Shown one piece after another: positions 23,969 through 35,869 of a stretch of DNA of 64,000 nt. The position numbers and the translations under genes are program-made. The notes beneath the pieces are model-generated. The model saw nothing but the letters and a program-made list of their open reading frames with translations, was not told the DNA's origin and did not search any database. The first letter of the stretch is position 1, and every line of letters starts with the position of its first letter. The stretch is from Solicoccozyma terricola (lineage: Eukaryota; Basidiomycota; Tremellomycetes; Filobasidiales; Piskurozymaceae): positions 306,162 through 370,161 of the forward strand of contig BCLD01000001.1 of the NCBI GenBank assembly GCA_001600875.1. Direction: 5' to 3'.

Positions 23969-23995
23969 GGGGGTTGGGGTTGGGGTTGGGGTTGG
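23969..23995 (+). repeat. (GGGGTT)n G-quadruplex-capable repeat
   Basis: Four G4-5 runs separated by TT. It meets the simple G-quadruplex pattern. It is internal to the contig, lying 3' of BEM1, and is not a chromosome end. Confidence 0.8.
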
Positions 23996-24164
23996 AATTG
24001 CGCTAGATGGTACAGCAGCACGCTTCCTTGGCGAGACCATCCGCGCGTTCCTTTGTGTGACAGTGACAGTTTAGCTTTGCACATGGGGTGGTGGGGTGGG
24101 GGGTGGGTGGTGCTGCGGGGGGTGGTGGGGGTACTGTGGGTCATCCCATCCCATCCCATCCCAT

Positions 24165-24166
<2 letters not shown>

Positions 24167-24250
<84 letters not shown>
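24167..24250 (+). repeat. Hexanucleotide array (TCCTGC)14
   Basis: Fourteen exact tandem copies of a six-base unit (84 bp), directly preceded by about five CCATC pentamers. Perfect copies suggest recent expansion or length instability. Confidence 0.92.
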
Positions 24251-24251
<1 letters not shown>

Positions 24252-24854
24252 ACAGGTGCCCCATCGCTCCATCGCGCATCGCTGCATTGCTCCACTCACC
24301 AACGCGTACCAACGCGTCCTCGTCCCATCCCATCCCATATATCCACAGTCGACGTACCATCACCGTCGGCGACGGGATGATGCTCGAAGTCAACCGGCAC
24401 CCACCACCATCAACCTCCTATCCCACTTTACATATCCTCCAAGTTTCAGCCTTGCGACTCGTCGATCGATCCCACCCACTTCGTCCCCTGTCGGCACTTG
24501 GGACTAAGGAGGGAATTTCACGCACGGACTTGACCCCCCGAGTTCTCAAGCAAGATCACATTTCAGCCGCATTCCACAGTCTAGCTAGCAAACCGTTTTC
24601 GTGTGTGGTTCCGAGTGAATACATCGCGCTTCCTCGACAGCTTGATCGTCCTCCCTAGTCAAGTCACAGACTAACAGGGATCTTCACTCCCCATCCGTCA
24701 TCGTTCGTTCTCTCTCGGTCTTGGCATCATCAACTACCCTGTATCGTTCCCTGTATCTTTCAACTTTGTCTGGAACAAAGGACGTACTTCCCTTATCCCA
24801 TTCTCTACTTGGTCTCTCCGTCTCTCCGTCTCTACGTCTCTAGGTCTCTCAAAC

Positions 24855-27415
24855 ATGGGTCTCAACGCTCGTCGACCACATAATCTACCAGTGCTATGTT
24901 TACCGAATACATCAAACGCATCGACGTGAGTTCCCCTTCGTCTTCTTTATAGCCAACTCTTTGTGCCGAGTTCAACTTATGGAGCTTGGAACGTCGACTT
25001 TTCTCTTCCCCCCCACCACCCTCCCCCCACCACCCTCCCCCCGCCCCCACATTTTCTATCGAACAGATCTAATTCAATGGATGACGATCCTCATACGCCG
25101 CTCCCATACACACCATTCGCATATGAAAGGGTGAGTCTCGGTATCCATCTCGACCCAAGAAAAAGACAAAATTCCCACAACATTATGACTGATCAACTCC
25201 TGTTTCCTCCTCCTCCCTCCTCCCCTCCCCACCCCCTCTCCGCCACCGCCACGCAGTCTTATCCCATGATCATGACTCCTACACCTTCCATCACCTCTTT
25301 CGACTTGACCGAATCTATACCCAATTTCGGAAAACCTCAATCTTCATCCGTCTCTTCGTCAGATTTGGAATCTTCATTTGGGTCATTGTCATCATCCAAT
25401 TCTTGGTCGTCGTCGTCGTCTTTGTCTGGGTTAGTGGTTGATGGTTCAATGGATGGAGATCGAGATCGAGATCAAGAGGTTTGGACAGATAGAGAAGATG
25501 GGATTTTGGAGAGTGTGAGTGTTTAGCCCTGGTGAAAATAAACCCCCCCCCCCCCCCGTAAAAGCTGACACACACACACACACACACGCCCCATCTCATA
25601 TTCCTGTCCCCCGACGTAGTTCCTAAACAAACCACTTCGTCCATTCTCAACTCCTTATCCTCCATCCACTCTCCCACCTCCCGGTGCACTCGATGAACTC
25701 ACATCTCAAATCCTACACTTTCATCGTCCAGATGATATTTCTACATCATCACCAATCTCCACATCCACTTCTCTACCATCATTAACTTCAACAGCTTCAT
25801 CTGGAACAACAGCTCAAATTATCACAGCTTGTAAATCAAAATCTCATAATCGATCTCGTTCACTTTCAACTCAACCTTGGACACATTCATGGAAATCAAC
25901 GAGAAGACGACTTTTTCAAATAGCAAGAAAAGAAGCAATAGGTGGGAATCGTGAAGATCGTTGGAAAGGTAGGACAGAAATGGGACAAGATTCAATCATT
26001 CAAGGTGGTGGTGGTGATGGTGGTGGTGGTGGTGGTCGTGATGGTGGAATAATGAATGTGGTTCCAGGTGGAATGACCGTGAAAAGGGAAAATGGGATTT
26101 TGAAAATTCAAAGAAATGGAAGTTATTCGGGATTGGAGATCGAATCTGTTGCGGAAGATTTACAAGAGGTTGGTATCGATCACGGGATGGGTGAGGATGG
26201 ATCTATTGGTGTTAATAGGTTGGGTCAGGTTCTCAGGTCAGTGAGGATGGGTGTAACACGGATAGCAGAGGAGACATCGTGCTTAACTACCTCCTTCCCC
26301 AGGCTCAGTACATCTTTGCAAAGGAGTTCTCGCATTGCCCCTCAAATGATGAGCGGCAACAGCAGTGATATCACCAAAGTGTCAACTCTTTCGGAAATCG
26401 TGCAAACTACCCCTCGTGAGTGGTGTGGTTTTTCGGATGGTGAACGTTGGGGGGGGGGGGGGGGTTCGATTCGTAGTGCTGACTTGATCCCCCGTCGAAT
26501 GCTCCAGGACGTGTTTCCGGGGCAACCATAACCCCCCGCGCACCCAGTCTTCTCCAGCGAGGTCGTAGTTTCACCGCTGAAGATTTCGACACCTACATGT
26601 CATTATCCACTTCACCACCGAGGCACGAACCCTCGTCCGCTTCCATTCATCGAACGGCGCTTCTTCACGTCGAGGTCGAGTCAGACGATGATGACGACTC
26701 GATGGAATGCGACGATGCTGCTTTGTTCATGCCGTCCCGAGCTGAAATCGCACAAGTCGGTCGGACACATGCAAGGACGGCCAGTGAGACTTCAACAATC
26801 GTAGCCGACGATAGAACACTTTCAACTCCATCTCCAGAACGAGGACCATCTGCACCTGCCATCACACTTACGCAGAATTCCCCCTCTCCTGATGATCAAT
26901 CGGATGAATCATCACGACATGGATGGAATTTCGGATTGGATACACCGACGATGGAAAAGGGGGATCCTTTCGCGCAGGCTTTGCATCACGACTCTCTCGT
27001 TCTTGGTCGACCACCTGTCTTTAAAGCAGGCAGGCATCGACCTCCACCGCTTCATAGGTCGTTCTCCTCGTCGGACGCCACTCAACAAGGCAAGACGGCT
27101 CTGTCCGAGTTTATGGGTCCCAACATCGGAAACAGTACAGACAACAATTCACGAACGATATTCCCGTCTGCTCTTGGCCAAGCTAAGAAAAGTGGCAACC
27201 TCGCCGCAGCTTGGAATTTGCCTCTCATATCACCCACTGATACCGGCTCCGACGGAGGCCTGTCACTTCCTTTGCATATGTCAAAACGGCAAAAGTTCGA
27301 CATGAATGTCGCGGTTCCGCCCCCTCTGACCGACGGCGGTCTTTTCATTGGCATAGGAGCCAGCTTCGATAGAGGAGGTCTTCGAAGTCCCTTTGACGAG
27401 GCCAGGAGGTTCTAA
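24855..27415 (+). CDS. Ser-rich protein of unknown function
   Basis: I do not recognise this protein. The start ATG at 24855 gives MGLNARRPHNLPVLCLPN and follows a CT-rich leader. About six exons join in frame (donors near 24926, 25131, 25514, 26236, 26416), and the stop is at 27413-27415. Visible parts: a Ser-rich N-terminal third; a Pro-rich patch followed by a predicted helix, ALDELTSQILHFHRPDD; a basic helix, STRRRLFQIARKEA; a Gly-rich stretch; an acidic run (VESDDDDDSMECDD); and a C-terminal block with LPLHMSKRQKFDMNV that could be a nuclear signal. No membrane segment or catalytic motif is seen. It could be a regulatory nuclear or signalling protein; that is a guess from composition only. 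One of its introns carries C15 plus (AC)n, another a G16 run. Confidence 0.75.
25543..25586 (+). repeat. C15 tract plus (AC)n in intron
   Basis: C15 at 25543-25557 then GTAAAAGCTG and about nine AC units to 25586, inside the intron that begins with GTGAGTGTTTAG near 25514 and ends at CGTAG (25619). Confidence 0.88.
26449..26464 (+). repeat. Poly-G tract (G16) in intron
   Basis: Sixteen G on the sense strand in the intron 26417-26507 of the unknown gene. This is the one long intronic tract in the window with sense-strand G rather than C. Confidence 0.88.
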
Positions 27416-28160
27416 CAACCCGGTCTCCACATACGCATCAATCTCATATTCCATCGCCTGATAAATCCCACGGCAAGACGCTGGTCGCCTACCACCGGAC
27501 TTTTGTTCTTCGTTTTCGCTTTCTTGCATTCGTTTTGATCCATATACACGTTTTGATCCATATACACATCAAGGAACAAAGCTCGTTGTCGTTTCTCGTG
27601 CCACCATCTCTTGTTCTTCAACATCACCTGAGTAATCACCTCATTGTATGAGTGGATTGCCATCGAGACCTTGTCTTGTACTCTATAGTTGTCATCATGC
27701 CATACTCTGATTAGCGGAAGATAGCCTCTCATGCCACCAGCAGTCGAGCATTTGGCATTGGGTACGGCGGCGCGAAGAGCTCCATGTCAGACCTACAGTG
27801 GGCGACAAGGGCTACAGATATGATGCGCCGGGCGTGCTTGATCTGTCATTCGTCGTTTAATCATGATACGTTGCAATGAATTCGAGTCCCCACCCTCCTC
27901 TTGAAACGCAACGGGAAATTGTCGTGGCGTTGCAATGGTTGCGTATCGCCATACCCATTTGTGAACAGATTATCCTTGTCATATACACATTAGAATTGCT
28001 ACCAAACATAAATTAAGAAGATCCAAGGTCGAATCCTTTGAGAAAGGGAAAAATGCAGGAGTGTCCGGTGATAGAATGATCGTTACAGAGAGGAAAAGAG
28101 AAGAGAAGAGAAGAAAGAGGCAACAAAAAAAACCCCCGAAAAAAAAACCCCAAAACAGGG
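27416..28160. other. Convergent 3' intergenic region
   Basis: 745 bp between two converging genes. It contains an exact tandem duplication of an 18-bp unit (27531-27548 and 27549-27566) and an A/G-rich stretch at 28085-28150 next to the stop of the minus-strand gene. A short minus-strand frame at 27412-27732 has no homology or splice support that I can see and is not called. Confidence 0.5.
27531..27566 (+). repeat. Tandem duplication of an 18-bp unit
   Basis: Two exact head-to-tail copies of CGTTTTGATCCATATACA. Directly visible. Confidence 0.9.
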
Positions 28161-30612
28161 TCAGAATGTGTAAAATGACTCGGCCAAATCCTTCTCCTCC
28201 TGGTCCATGATCTGACTTGCTTCATTTTGAATAGATGAATTCGTATGCATAGTCGGCGCGACGGATTGACGACGTTCCAAAGCCGTTTTAGGCTTTGATT
28301 GAGAATACTATGGGGAGGGGGGGGGGGGGGGGGGGGGGGGGGAACGTCGCGTTAGTCTATGGGCGCAGAACCAAACCGTGTACTCGACACCGCTAACGAC
28401 TCACGTCTACCGACCCCAACGCTGACCTCCTGACATTACTATTCGACCTTGCTACGCCCTGACTCGTCGACAACATGGAGACTCTATACCTCGCCGATGC
28501 AGCGGGAGGTGGAGCTCTCCTAAATGACGCCTGGGACGTCGATTGACCAAGACCAGGACCATTCGGTGAGATGTTGGAAGGACTCTGAACGGAAGGACCA
28601 TTGGTTGGTAAACTTGCTTTCTTGGGACTGATGTTACGACCGATTCGAAGTATTGAAATACGTTTGGATGGTGACTTGTTCATTTGAATTTCGTTATCGA
28701 CTTTGACTTCGTGACTGGTGTTCTGAGTGGGTATGGATGAGGTTGAATTGACGGTTGAATGAGTATATTTCGAATCTCCAGATGTACTTTTCGTCATCAA
28801 ATGTTCTACTGGTATTCCACCTGTAGTAGAGAAAGAAGATTGATTCGACGGTTCGATAGCTGATTGAATACCTTGATTTCCATGAATGAGATTTTTTGTC
28901 TTTTTCGATCTTGATTTCTTCCCGAAAACAAGCAGTGTGTCATTCTCATTCTCATCGTCTTCATCCTCATCCTCATCCTCATCTTCACAACCGGACGACA
29001 CTATCTCTTCCATGATTTCCTTCTCCTTCTCATCAACACTCTGCACAGGGGTCAACAAAACATCCGAACTCGTCGTCAAACTACTTTCCAACGTCGATTC
29101 ATCTTGATCTTCAACGTGAGTATCTCTCGAGTCTTTAGAGGATATAGAACGATCATGTGAGGTAGATCGATCGTGCGAATTATGACGATCAATGGTGGAA
29201 AGCGCGTCGTCGTTGTCGTTGTCGTCGTGGAATGTAGAGAGGAGAGGTGAAGGTGGTAATGGGATGCATGACGGTTGGATAGGAGATGATTTGGATGACA
29301 AGGATGGAGGGATGTTGATAGTTGGTCGAGTTGGTCGTTGACTGTTGGGTGGTGGTGGCGTGTTTGTTGGTGTCGGAGAGTAGGGGATGGTTGTGGTGGC
29401 GGTGGCGGTGGCGGTGGCGATGGTGGTGATGGTGGTGATGGTAGATGCAGTATCAACACGGACCGGAATCGGTGGTCCAGTCGTCAATCCCACATCCGAT
29501 CGTACCGATTCTCGAACCGAGGAACCACCACCACCACCGACTGATCCTCCACGACTCGTCGTTGTAACCTCTTTTTCAATCTTATCAATTTTATTACTCG
29601 AGAACGCACGCTTGAAGAAACCTTTGATCGAATTACTACCCTTTTTTTTCTGAACGTTTGGTGATATGATCGTAACCTCACGAGGAGAGCCGATGGCGGT
29701 CGTACGAGATTGAGAATATTCACTCGTCGTCGTCGTCGGCGTCGTCGTCGTCTTCGCCTTTGGGACTTGTTGAACTTGAACTAACCCCGGAGATCTCCAT
29801 TCCATCCTCATCCCTACCCCATCTCCTAATCTCTCATCTTTACCAACACTCTCTACCGTACCACCAGTACCACCACCTACCGCCGCACCACTCGACGACC
29901 AAAGTGAATCCAAATACTCTGATTCAGGCGATCTACATGAATCATCATTAGATTCCCACATTGGCGATAAAGTTGGTTTAGGTTGACGTTGTGGGTGGAG
30001 TAGGCGGTGGTGGTCTTGAGATTGTTGGATTTGATGCGTTGATGTAGCTGTAGATAGAGGGGTAACACGTTGGTTACCACTACTACTACTACCACCACTA
30101 CCACCACCACCACCGGAGATGACACCTTCTGAATGTTTTCGTGTTTGTGAAGGACGAGATGGTTTAAGAGAAGGCATTGAGCGTGTTATTATCGAAGAGA
30201 GACGATTGCGTTTAGATGATGGGGGATGCATGTTTGGTTGATTGGAAGTGTTGGAAGTGTTGGTAGGTAGTGGTGGTGGTGGTGGTGGTGGTGGGGTAGT
30301 GGTGTAGGATGGTGTAAGTATGGAGGGAGATGTGGTAGTGTGGAGAGGTTGATGGATTGTGTGTTGATTGAATGAATGTCGATTGATTTCCTGTGTTGAC
30401 GTTTCCTCCTGGTCGTTGTTGTTGTTGTTGTTGTTGTCGTGGTCGTTGTTGTCGTCGTGGTCGTCGTTGATGATACTACTCTCTTTAACCATGCCTTCCT
30501 CTCCTTTCACCTCCTGACCAACCCCTTGCTCTCCTGACTCGGTGTCGACACTGTAGATCCCCATCCCCGTCCCCATGACCACCCTCGTCACCTCGTTCAC
30601 CTGATCCACCAT
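28161..30612 (-). CDS. Low-complexity Ser/Asn-rich protein of unknown function
   Basis: Not recognised. The first in-frame ATG is at 30612 (MVDQVNEVTRVVMGTG); a longer frame upstream starts at a GTG and has no ATG, so it is left out. The large exon runs to 28405, where GTGAGT begins a 97-nt intron (28308-28404) containing C26 on the sense strand. The last exon (28161-28307) gives YSQSKPKTALERRQSVAP and ends DLAESFYTF. Composition: an N-terminal Asp/His/Asn repeat; polyPro (about 30270-30290); many Ser/Thr-Pro sites; an acidic DEDEDEDE run (about 28960-28985); and two short basic segments, NSIKGFFKRAFSSNK and RISILRIGRNISPKKAS, that look more conserved than the rest. No domain, membrane segment or signal peptide is seen. 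The basic-hydrophobic patches could bind membrane or a 14-3-3 partner; that is speculation. Confidence 0.75.
28317..28342 (-). repeat. Poly-C tract (C26, minus strand) at a 3' splice site
   Basis: Twenty-six G on the plus strand, hence C26 on the sense strand of the minus-strand gene, 8 nt before its ATAG acceptor (28308). Confidence 0.9.
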
Positions 30613-31718
30613 CGAACCACCTGACCACAACCCGATAGGAGGTTCGAACCCGGGGGCGGAGGCGGGGCGGGAGGCGGGATGTTGCTGTATATTCTTGTTC
30701 AACAATGGGGCCCTCTTTTCTTTTTCCTTTAACCCGCGTTCGGCACTTTTCGTTCCTCCGCGTACGCGCGTGTCCTTTCGATCCGTGGATGGGTGGGTGG
30801 ATGGGTGGATGGTAGATGGGGTGGTGGATGGTGGATGGTCGTGGTCGAATGATGTTAAACAGCCTTGCAGAGATCCCCCCCCTCCTTTCCAGTCACTTAG
30901 TACCCCGTGTTGAAATCGTGTCCAACGTCTCGTGACGTTGAGTGGGTTTCTACGCTCCCTTTTTTTTTGTGGGATGGGAACGAATGAAACACCGTCGGTC
31001 CGGAGGAGGGCGTCGGGAGTCACGGATTACTTCGGATGTTTTCAAAAATTGGATCCAAAGCCGGTCCCTTTGTCGGTGGAATACTTTTTTACTCGTCGGT
31101 TGAGGTTTGGGTTGGTACGTACAAGGAGGATGTGGAGGATGTTAGAACCCCACCCGTAAACCAAAAAAGATTTACCCCATTCATATGCATGCCAATGGAG
31201 AGAAGAAAGAGAAGAAGAAGAAAAGAAAGAAAAGAATAGAAAGGGACAAAAAAGGTACAAAAACAAACTACGGGAAAAAGAGCTTCGTCGATCGACGAAA
31301 ACAAAAAAGAAACCACAACCTCCCTCTCCCCCCCCCTCTCCCCCCCCCCCCCCCCGTTTCCATGAATTAATCGGGGATGGGGTTTCTTTCAACAGACGAT
31401 GATTTGAAGATCATGTACGATCGATTTCCACCAACCACCACATCCTCAATAACCCTCCACTTGACTCCCCCNCCCCCCCCCTCCCCAACCGAGTTACACT
31501 GTAATCTAACCGAACGGGAACTTTCGGGTAACCTTTCTGTACCTTTCTCCCTGGTAGCCACGCTAGTGAGAATGAATAAGCATCCAACCTCCAACAATCC
31601 ACTCCCCCACCACACACCACACACCCCAAACCGTTCCCTTTGTCCTGAGGTATTTATGTAGTACAGGGCCCATGGGGGTGGTCTCGTCCGGTCTGCGCAG
31701 ACGGAGACAAGCGGGGCG

Positions 31719-31768
<50 letters not shown>

Positions 31769-31797
31769 CGGGGGGGGGGGGGGGGGGGGGGGGGGCT

Positions 31798-31831
<34 letters not shown>

Positions 31832-32571
31832 GGGGAGGGACAGCACCATGGCGTGCCTTTTTGTTCAGGTGAAATGATATGGAAACAAGAAACAAAAGGT
31901 CACACCCGGGAATGAAGGCTTTTGTTCGGAGCCCCGGAAGGGCACGTGCGGGTTGTTTTGGGACGACCGTTCACGGGGGAAAGAGAAGAAATGACGTGGA
32001 TTTAATGGATTGGGAGTTCGTTGTAGTATCACGTGTCTGAGCAGGTGGGAACAGTCCCCCCCCCCCCCCCCCCCAAACCCCGCATTCCGAAGGGCAATTC
32101 AAGTTCATCGTCTTCAACCTCGCTTCAGTTCGAGAACAACCAAAACGTGGATCCCCATCGCCTCAATCCACCCCCCCCCCCGGCTCAATCCAAACCACCG
32201 CTACCACCGCTATCACGTCTACCTCGCTTCACCGGTCTCCTAGGATCGGTTGGATATCATAGTCAGGGAGCTTGTGACGCGTGGATTGGAAGCGAGCGCG
32301 CGGGGAAGGCGGTAATATCCCAGTTCTCGACTGTACGGCAACGGAGAAAGGGTTCCCGGACTTTTTGAGGTTTGATTTGATATAGAATACAAAAGCCAAA
32401 GCAAAGTAAATAAAAAAAAACGTCAAGTCGTACGTAGATATCCTCGAGATTAGAACCCAAAAAGAAAAAAGGAAAAGAAATCCAAAAACAATCCAATCCG
32501 CTCTTTACGCCCAACCGACCCTCTTTTCGCAACCTTTTTTTTTTTTTGGCCGAAAAGGTAGGTTTTGTGCA
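30613..32571. other. Divergent intergenic region with extreme homopolymers
   Basis: 1.96 kb between two outward-facing genes. Contents: a GGAT/GGTG-type degenerate minisatellite (30785-30840), A/G-rich sequence (31200-31260), C16 (31340-31355), a C run with one undetermined base (31472), a roughly 111-bp nearly pure G tract (31720-31830), and C19 (32056-32074). No supported gene. The Pro- or Gly-only frames over the tracts are not called. Confidence 0.6.
31720..31830 (+). repeat. ~111-bp poly-G tract
   Basis: G throughout except C at 31769 and CT at 31796-31797. It is the longest near-homopolymer in the window, in the divergent intergenic region upstream of both flanking genes. Confidence 0.92.
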
Positions 32572-35500
32572 ATGACATCTACAACCGAATCAACGAACAA
32601 AGTTGTTATTCAAAAAGAAGATGAAGACAACCTCGAAATCAGTATCATTGAAACGAAAGGAAATTCCGGAATTTTAAATGGAATATCATCTATTGAATTA
32701 AACGCTTCTCCAGGGTCTTCGATGGTGTCGGGGACTGGAGATGCGACTGGGACTGGGACTGGGACTGATGATGAGACCAAGTATGAGACTCCGATTGAGG
32801 GTGGAGGTGAAAGTGTGATGGTAGATGGATCTGATAGAGTCGATGAGATGGAGAAAGGAGGGGGGATAGAACGGAATGAAAACGTACCCAATAGCGAGGA
32901 AAACGTACCCAATAGAGAGATCAGAGAAACAAAGAAAGGTGATGTTGTTGATTCGACAAAGGAAGAGGAAGAAGAGGAAGAATCAGGAATAAATGGTATC
33001 GTAACGATGATTGAGGAAACCGATCTGAAGAATCCAACTCGATTAGTTTCAAATACATTCGGAGATTCCTCGGAGGACGTCTTGAATTCACCTCCAATCC
33101 CATCATCACTCACTCAAATCACCACCAAAGAAACGATCGAAACCCTCGTTTCTCCACATGGTAATCAACCAGTAATAGACGATTATATCCAACCTCGATT
33201 CACAACTCGATCACCTGCATCTTCATCACATTCAAAAAGACAGTCGACGGGTGTGAATGTGCAACGGGAGAATGTAATGGACCTGAAAGAGACAGCAGAG
33301 ATGGAGTTGGGAATGGAGATGGATCAGGTGGATTTAGATGACATTTCGTTAGATGGAAATGACGTAGGGGAGTCGTCGTCGTCGTCGTCGTCGATGGAGA
33401 AAAAAACGTCGAGATCGAGTGCAGGTGCGGGTGCGGGTGCGAGTGCGGGGTTATTTGGTAGAGGATTAGGTTTTTTACAATCGACGTCTAGCGGATCGAC
33501 TAGTATCCCAATTGGGAACACCGCGATACCCGTGTCGCACATGACACGCTCATCGTCTTCAAATTCCGCGTTCTCAATGGCTGGTGGTGTGATATCATCT
33601 GGTACACCACCACCACCTCCACCACCACCACCATCACAGCCTAGATCAGTCTCATCAACGTGGAAAAACGGATGGAATGCTTTACTAGGTGGAACAACAG
33701 CCTCATCTTCATCACCTTTATCAATAGATACAGCAGGATCACCGATTAAATCATCATCGTCTCCTATAACGGCGGAATATTCACCTAGAGATGCAGCTAT
33801 ATCAGGGACTTTGTTATCGCTCAATACATCCGTTCATAGACCTTCAAATAGAACTTCATTATCGCAGAAACGTGTGTCGAAAGCTATCAATGGAGAGTCA
33901 GAGAATGCAGCGAGAAGGGATTCGGCGTTTGAGTTGGAGAATTCGGTACGAGCGGAAGATTTCGGAGAAGGATCAAGTGATGATGAAGATTATGATGTTG
34001 GTAGTGATGGGGGAGGAGCTGGGAGGATGTCGAAAGCGAAGACGAGGATGAAGAGGAGGGATAGTGAGGAAGAAGAGGATGCTGTGGAAGATGGAGTGGT
34101 CGGTGGAGTTGATTGGTGTGAGTGGAAGTCGTGTTGCATTCGACATGGCCACGCCGTTGACACTTTACTTGCGTAACTTGGCGTATCGTTAGCATTTTGG
34201 GGTGTTGTGATGAACGGTGAGTGCAGCAGCTGCTGGGACACATTCATTTACATCTTTCGTACTGATCTCTATTTGCCCTCCCTCGCATCCAGATTACGAA
34301 GAGGTGGCGAGACGGCGGCCCAAAGATTTATCAAGGTCCATTCAACAAGGGATACCGGCAGTCATCAGAGGGACTATGGTGAGTACTTGCAGTCTTCAAA
34401 CCCATACCAAGACGCGGCGTCTAAACCCCGTATCCCCGTATAACCCAGTGGCAACTCATGTCGTCATCAAAATCACCCGACCTCGAAGCCAAGTATTCAG
34501 CGTTGCTCAAACTACACTCCAAGCACGAAAAGTCGATAGAAAAGGACATTGCGAGAACGTTTCCTGGCCACGCGTACTTTCAACAGGCGGGAGGTGTTGG
34601 TCAAGAGAATCTTTTCAATGTCGTAAAGTCTTACAGCTTGTGTGATCCGGAAGTCGGCTACACTCAGGGTCTGGCGTTCATCGTAGCACCCTTACTTCTG
34701 TTGATGCCGGAAGAAGAGGCGTTTTGCGTGCTCGTGCGGCTTATGGAGTCGGTAGGTTGTTGAGATGTCTTTCCTGTTTGCTTGCAACGCAACCTGACGT
34801 GTCTACATAACAGTATGACCTCCGATCGCACTTTCTACCTGAAATGCCTGGTCTCCAGCTTCGATTATACCAATTCGACCGACTCGTCGAGGAGCTGCTG
34901 CCGGTTCTGCATCTGCGCTTCGTTCGGATAGGAATCAAAAGTTCCATGTACGCAAGTCAATGGTTCATGACCATGTTCTCCTACCGGTGAGTTTGACGAC
35001 CTCCGTCGTCAGGAACCGTTCTGATATCGTTTGAACGCGAAATTTGGAAGATTCCCACTTTCTCTCGTCTTCCGGATATACGACATCGTCTTCGCAGAAG
35101 GCGTAGAAGCCGTTTTCCGATTTTCTTTAGCTCTGTTGCAGATCAACGAGGAACATCTTTTAAAGCTGGACTTTGAAGATTGTTTGAGATTCTTACAAGC
35201 AGGATTGTTCGATGCTTATAAACAGACGGAGCAGCCTGATGAAGATGATTTGATAGAGGAGGATCATTTGGGACAAGGTGATTGGAAAGCGAACGAATTC
35301 GTTGTTGATGCATATAGGATGAGAATGTGAGTCTCGTCGGCGAGTAAATCAAACGTTCCTCAAGCTGACCCTCGGTACCCGGCACTAGATCCACATTTAT
35401 GCTTGATAGCTATGCCGGGGAACATATCGAGCGGTGTAAAGCTCTGAATGCTCACGCTATCGAAGTGGATACTCTTAGAAACGCCAACCGTAATCTGAGC

Positions 35501-35869
35501 TCTCAGGTGAAGCGTCAGGAGGCTGCGTTGGCGACCATGTGAGTCTGTGATATCGCTGGCAGCAGTCCGGTCCGCAGCTGCTGATGTGTCATGTATCTCA
35601 GGAACAACGAACACGTCGATCTAGTTCGCGAATTGGTTCAGTCACGGATTGAGAAAGAGGAGATTGAGACGGAACTCGTGCGGTACAAGATGCTGTTAGT
35701 ATATCCCCTTCTCCATGCCCGTCCTTGTTCACGACCAGCTGACCTGATTGGAAATCTTGATATTAGATACGCCGAGCTAGCACACGCACAGCAGGAGGCA
35801 TCAGCGTCAATACCGACTCAACGACTCTCGAACGGTAGTACTACCCGGAAGCTGGGCCTCTGGGCATAG
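32572..35869 (+). CDS. TBC-domain Rab GTPase-activating protein (Gyp5/EVI5-like)
   Basis: Accelerates GTP hydrolysis on Rab GTPases and so ends vesicle-traffic steps. The start ATG at 32572 (MTSTTESTNKVVIQK) opens a long acidic, Ser-rich disordered region of about 500 residues. The TBC domain starts across two introns with WGVVMNDYEEVARRRPKDL and continues GIPAVIRGTM. It has the dual-finger residues: IxxDxxR in IEKDIARTFPGH (arginine finger) and the Q of GYTQG (glutamine finger), so it looks catalytically competent. Later TBC motifs include SQWFMTMFSY and FRIYDIVFAEG. A C-terminal coiled coil follows (about 35400-35830; VDTLRNANRNLSSQVKRQEA, then RELVQSRIEKEEIETELVRY). The stop is at 35867-35869. 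TBC plus C-terminal coiled coil is the Gyp5/Gyl1/EVI5 layout; Sec4/Ypt1-type Rabs would be typical substrates by family. Which Rab is not shown by sequence. Confidence 0.92.

Larger units (their letters stand above)
23621..24854. other. Repeat-rich intergenic region BEM1 / hypothetical gene
   Basis: 1.23 kb with no supported gene. It carries a (CT)n/(GT)n run at 23670-23715, a T18-type run near 23760, four GGGGTT units (23969-23995), CCCAT pentamers (24142-24166), a TCCTGC hexamer array (24167-24250), and a CT-rich leader of GTCTCTCC-like octamers (24811-24850) just before the next start codon. Open frames across the hexamer (Pro-Ala, Leu, Ser-Cys) come from the repeat and are not taken as genes. 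Confidence 0.6.

Noticed and set aside
24071..24380. Open frames encoding Pro-Ala, Gly-Ala, Leu or Ser-Cys repeats over the hexamer array
   Set aside because: A six-base repeat with no stop is open in several frames on both strands; there is no other coding evidence.
27412..27732. Small minus-strand frame downstream of the Ser-rich gene
   Set aside because: Contains the 18-bp tandem duplication, no recognised domain or splice pattern; treated as 3' intergenic.
30641..30651. GGTTCGAACCC, a perfect tRNA B-box-like sequence
   Set aside because: The flanking bases do not form a T-arm stem, and there is no A-box or acceptor stem at tRNA distance. Chance match in G/C-rich sequence.
30613..31023. 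N-terminal extension of the minus-strand unknown protein
   Set aside because: It starts at GTG, has no in-frame ATG, and lies in repeat-rich upstream sequence. The first ATG is at 30612.
31563..31895. PolyPro/polyGly frames across the G tract
   Set aside because: Produced by the homopolymer itself; no start context, homology or splice evidence.
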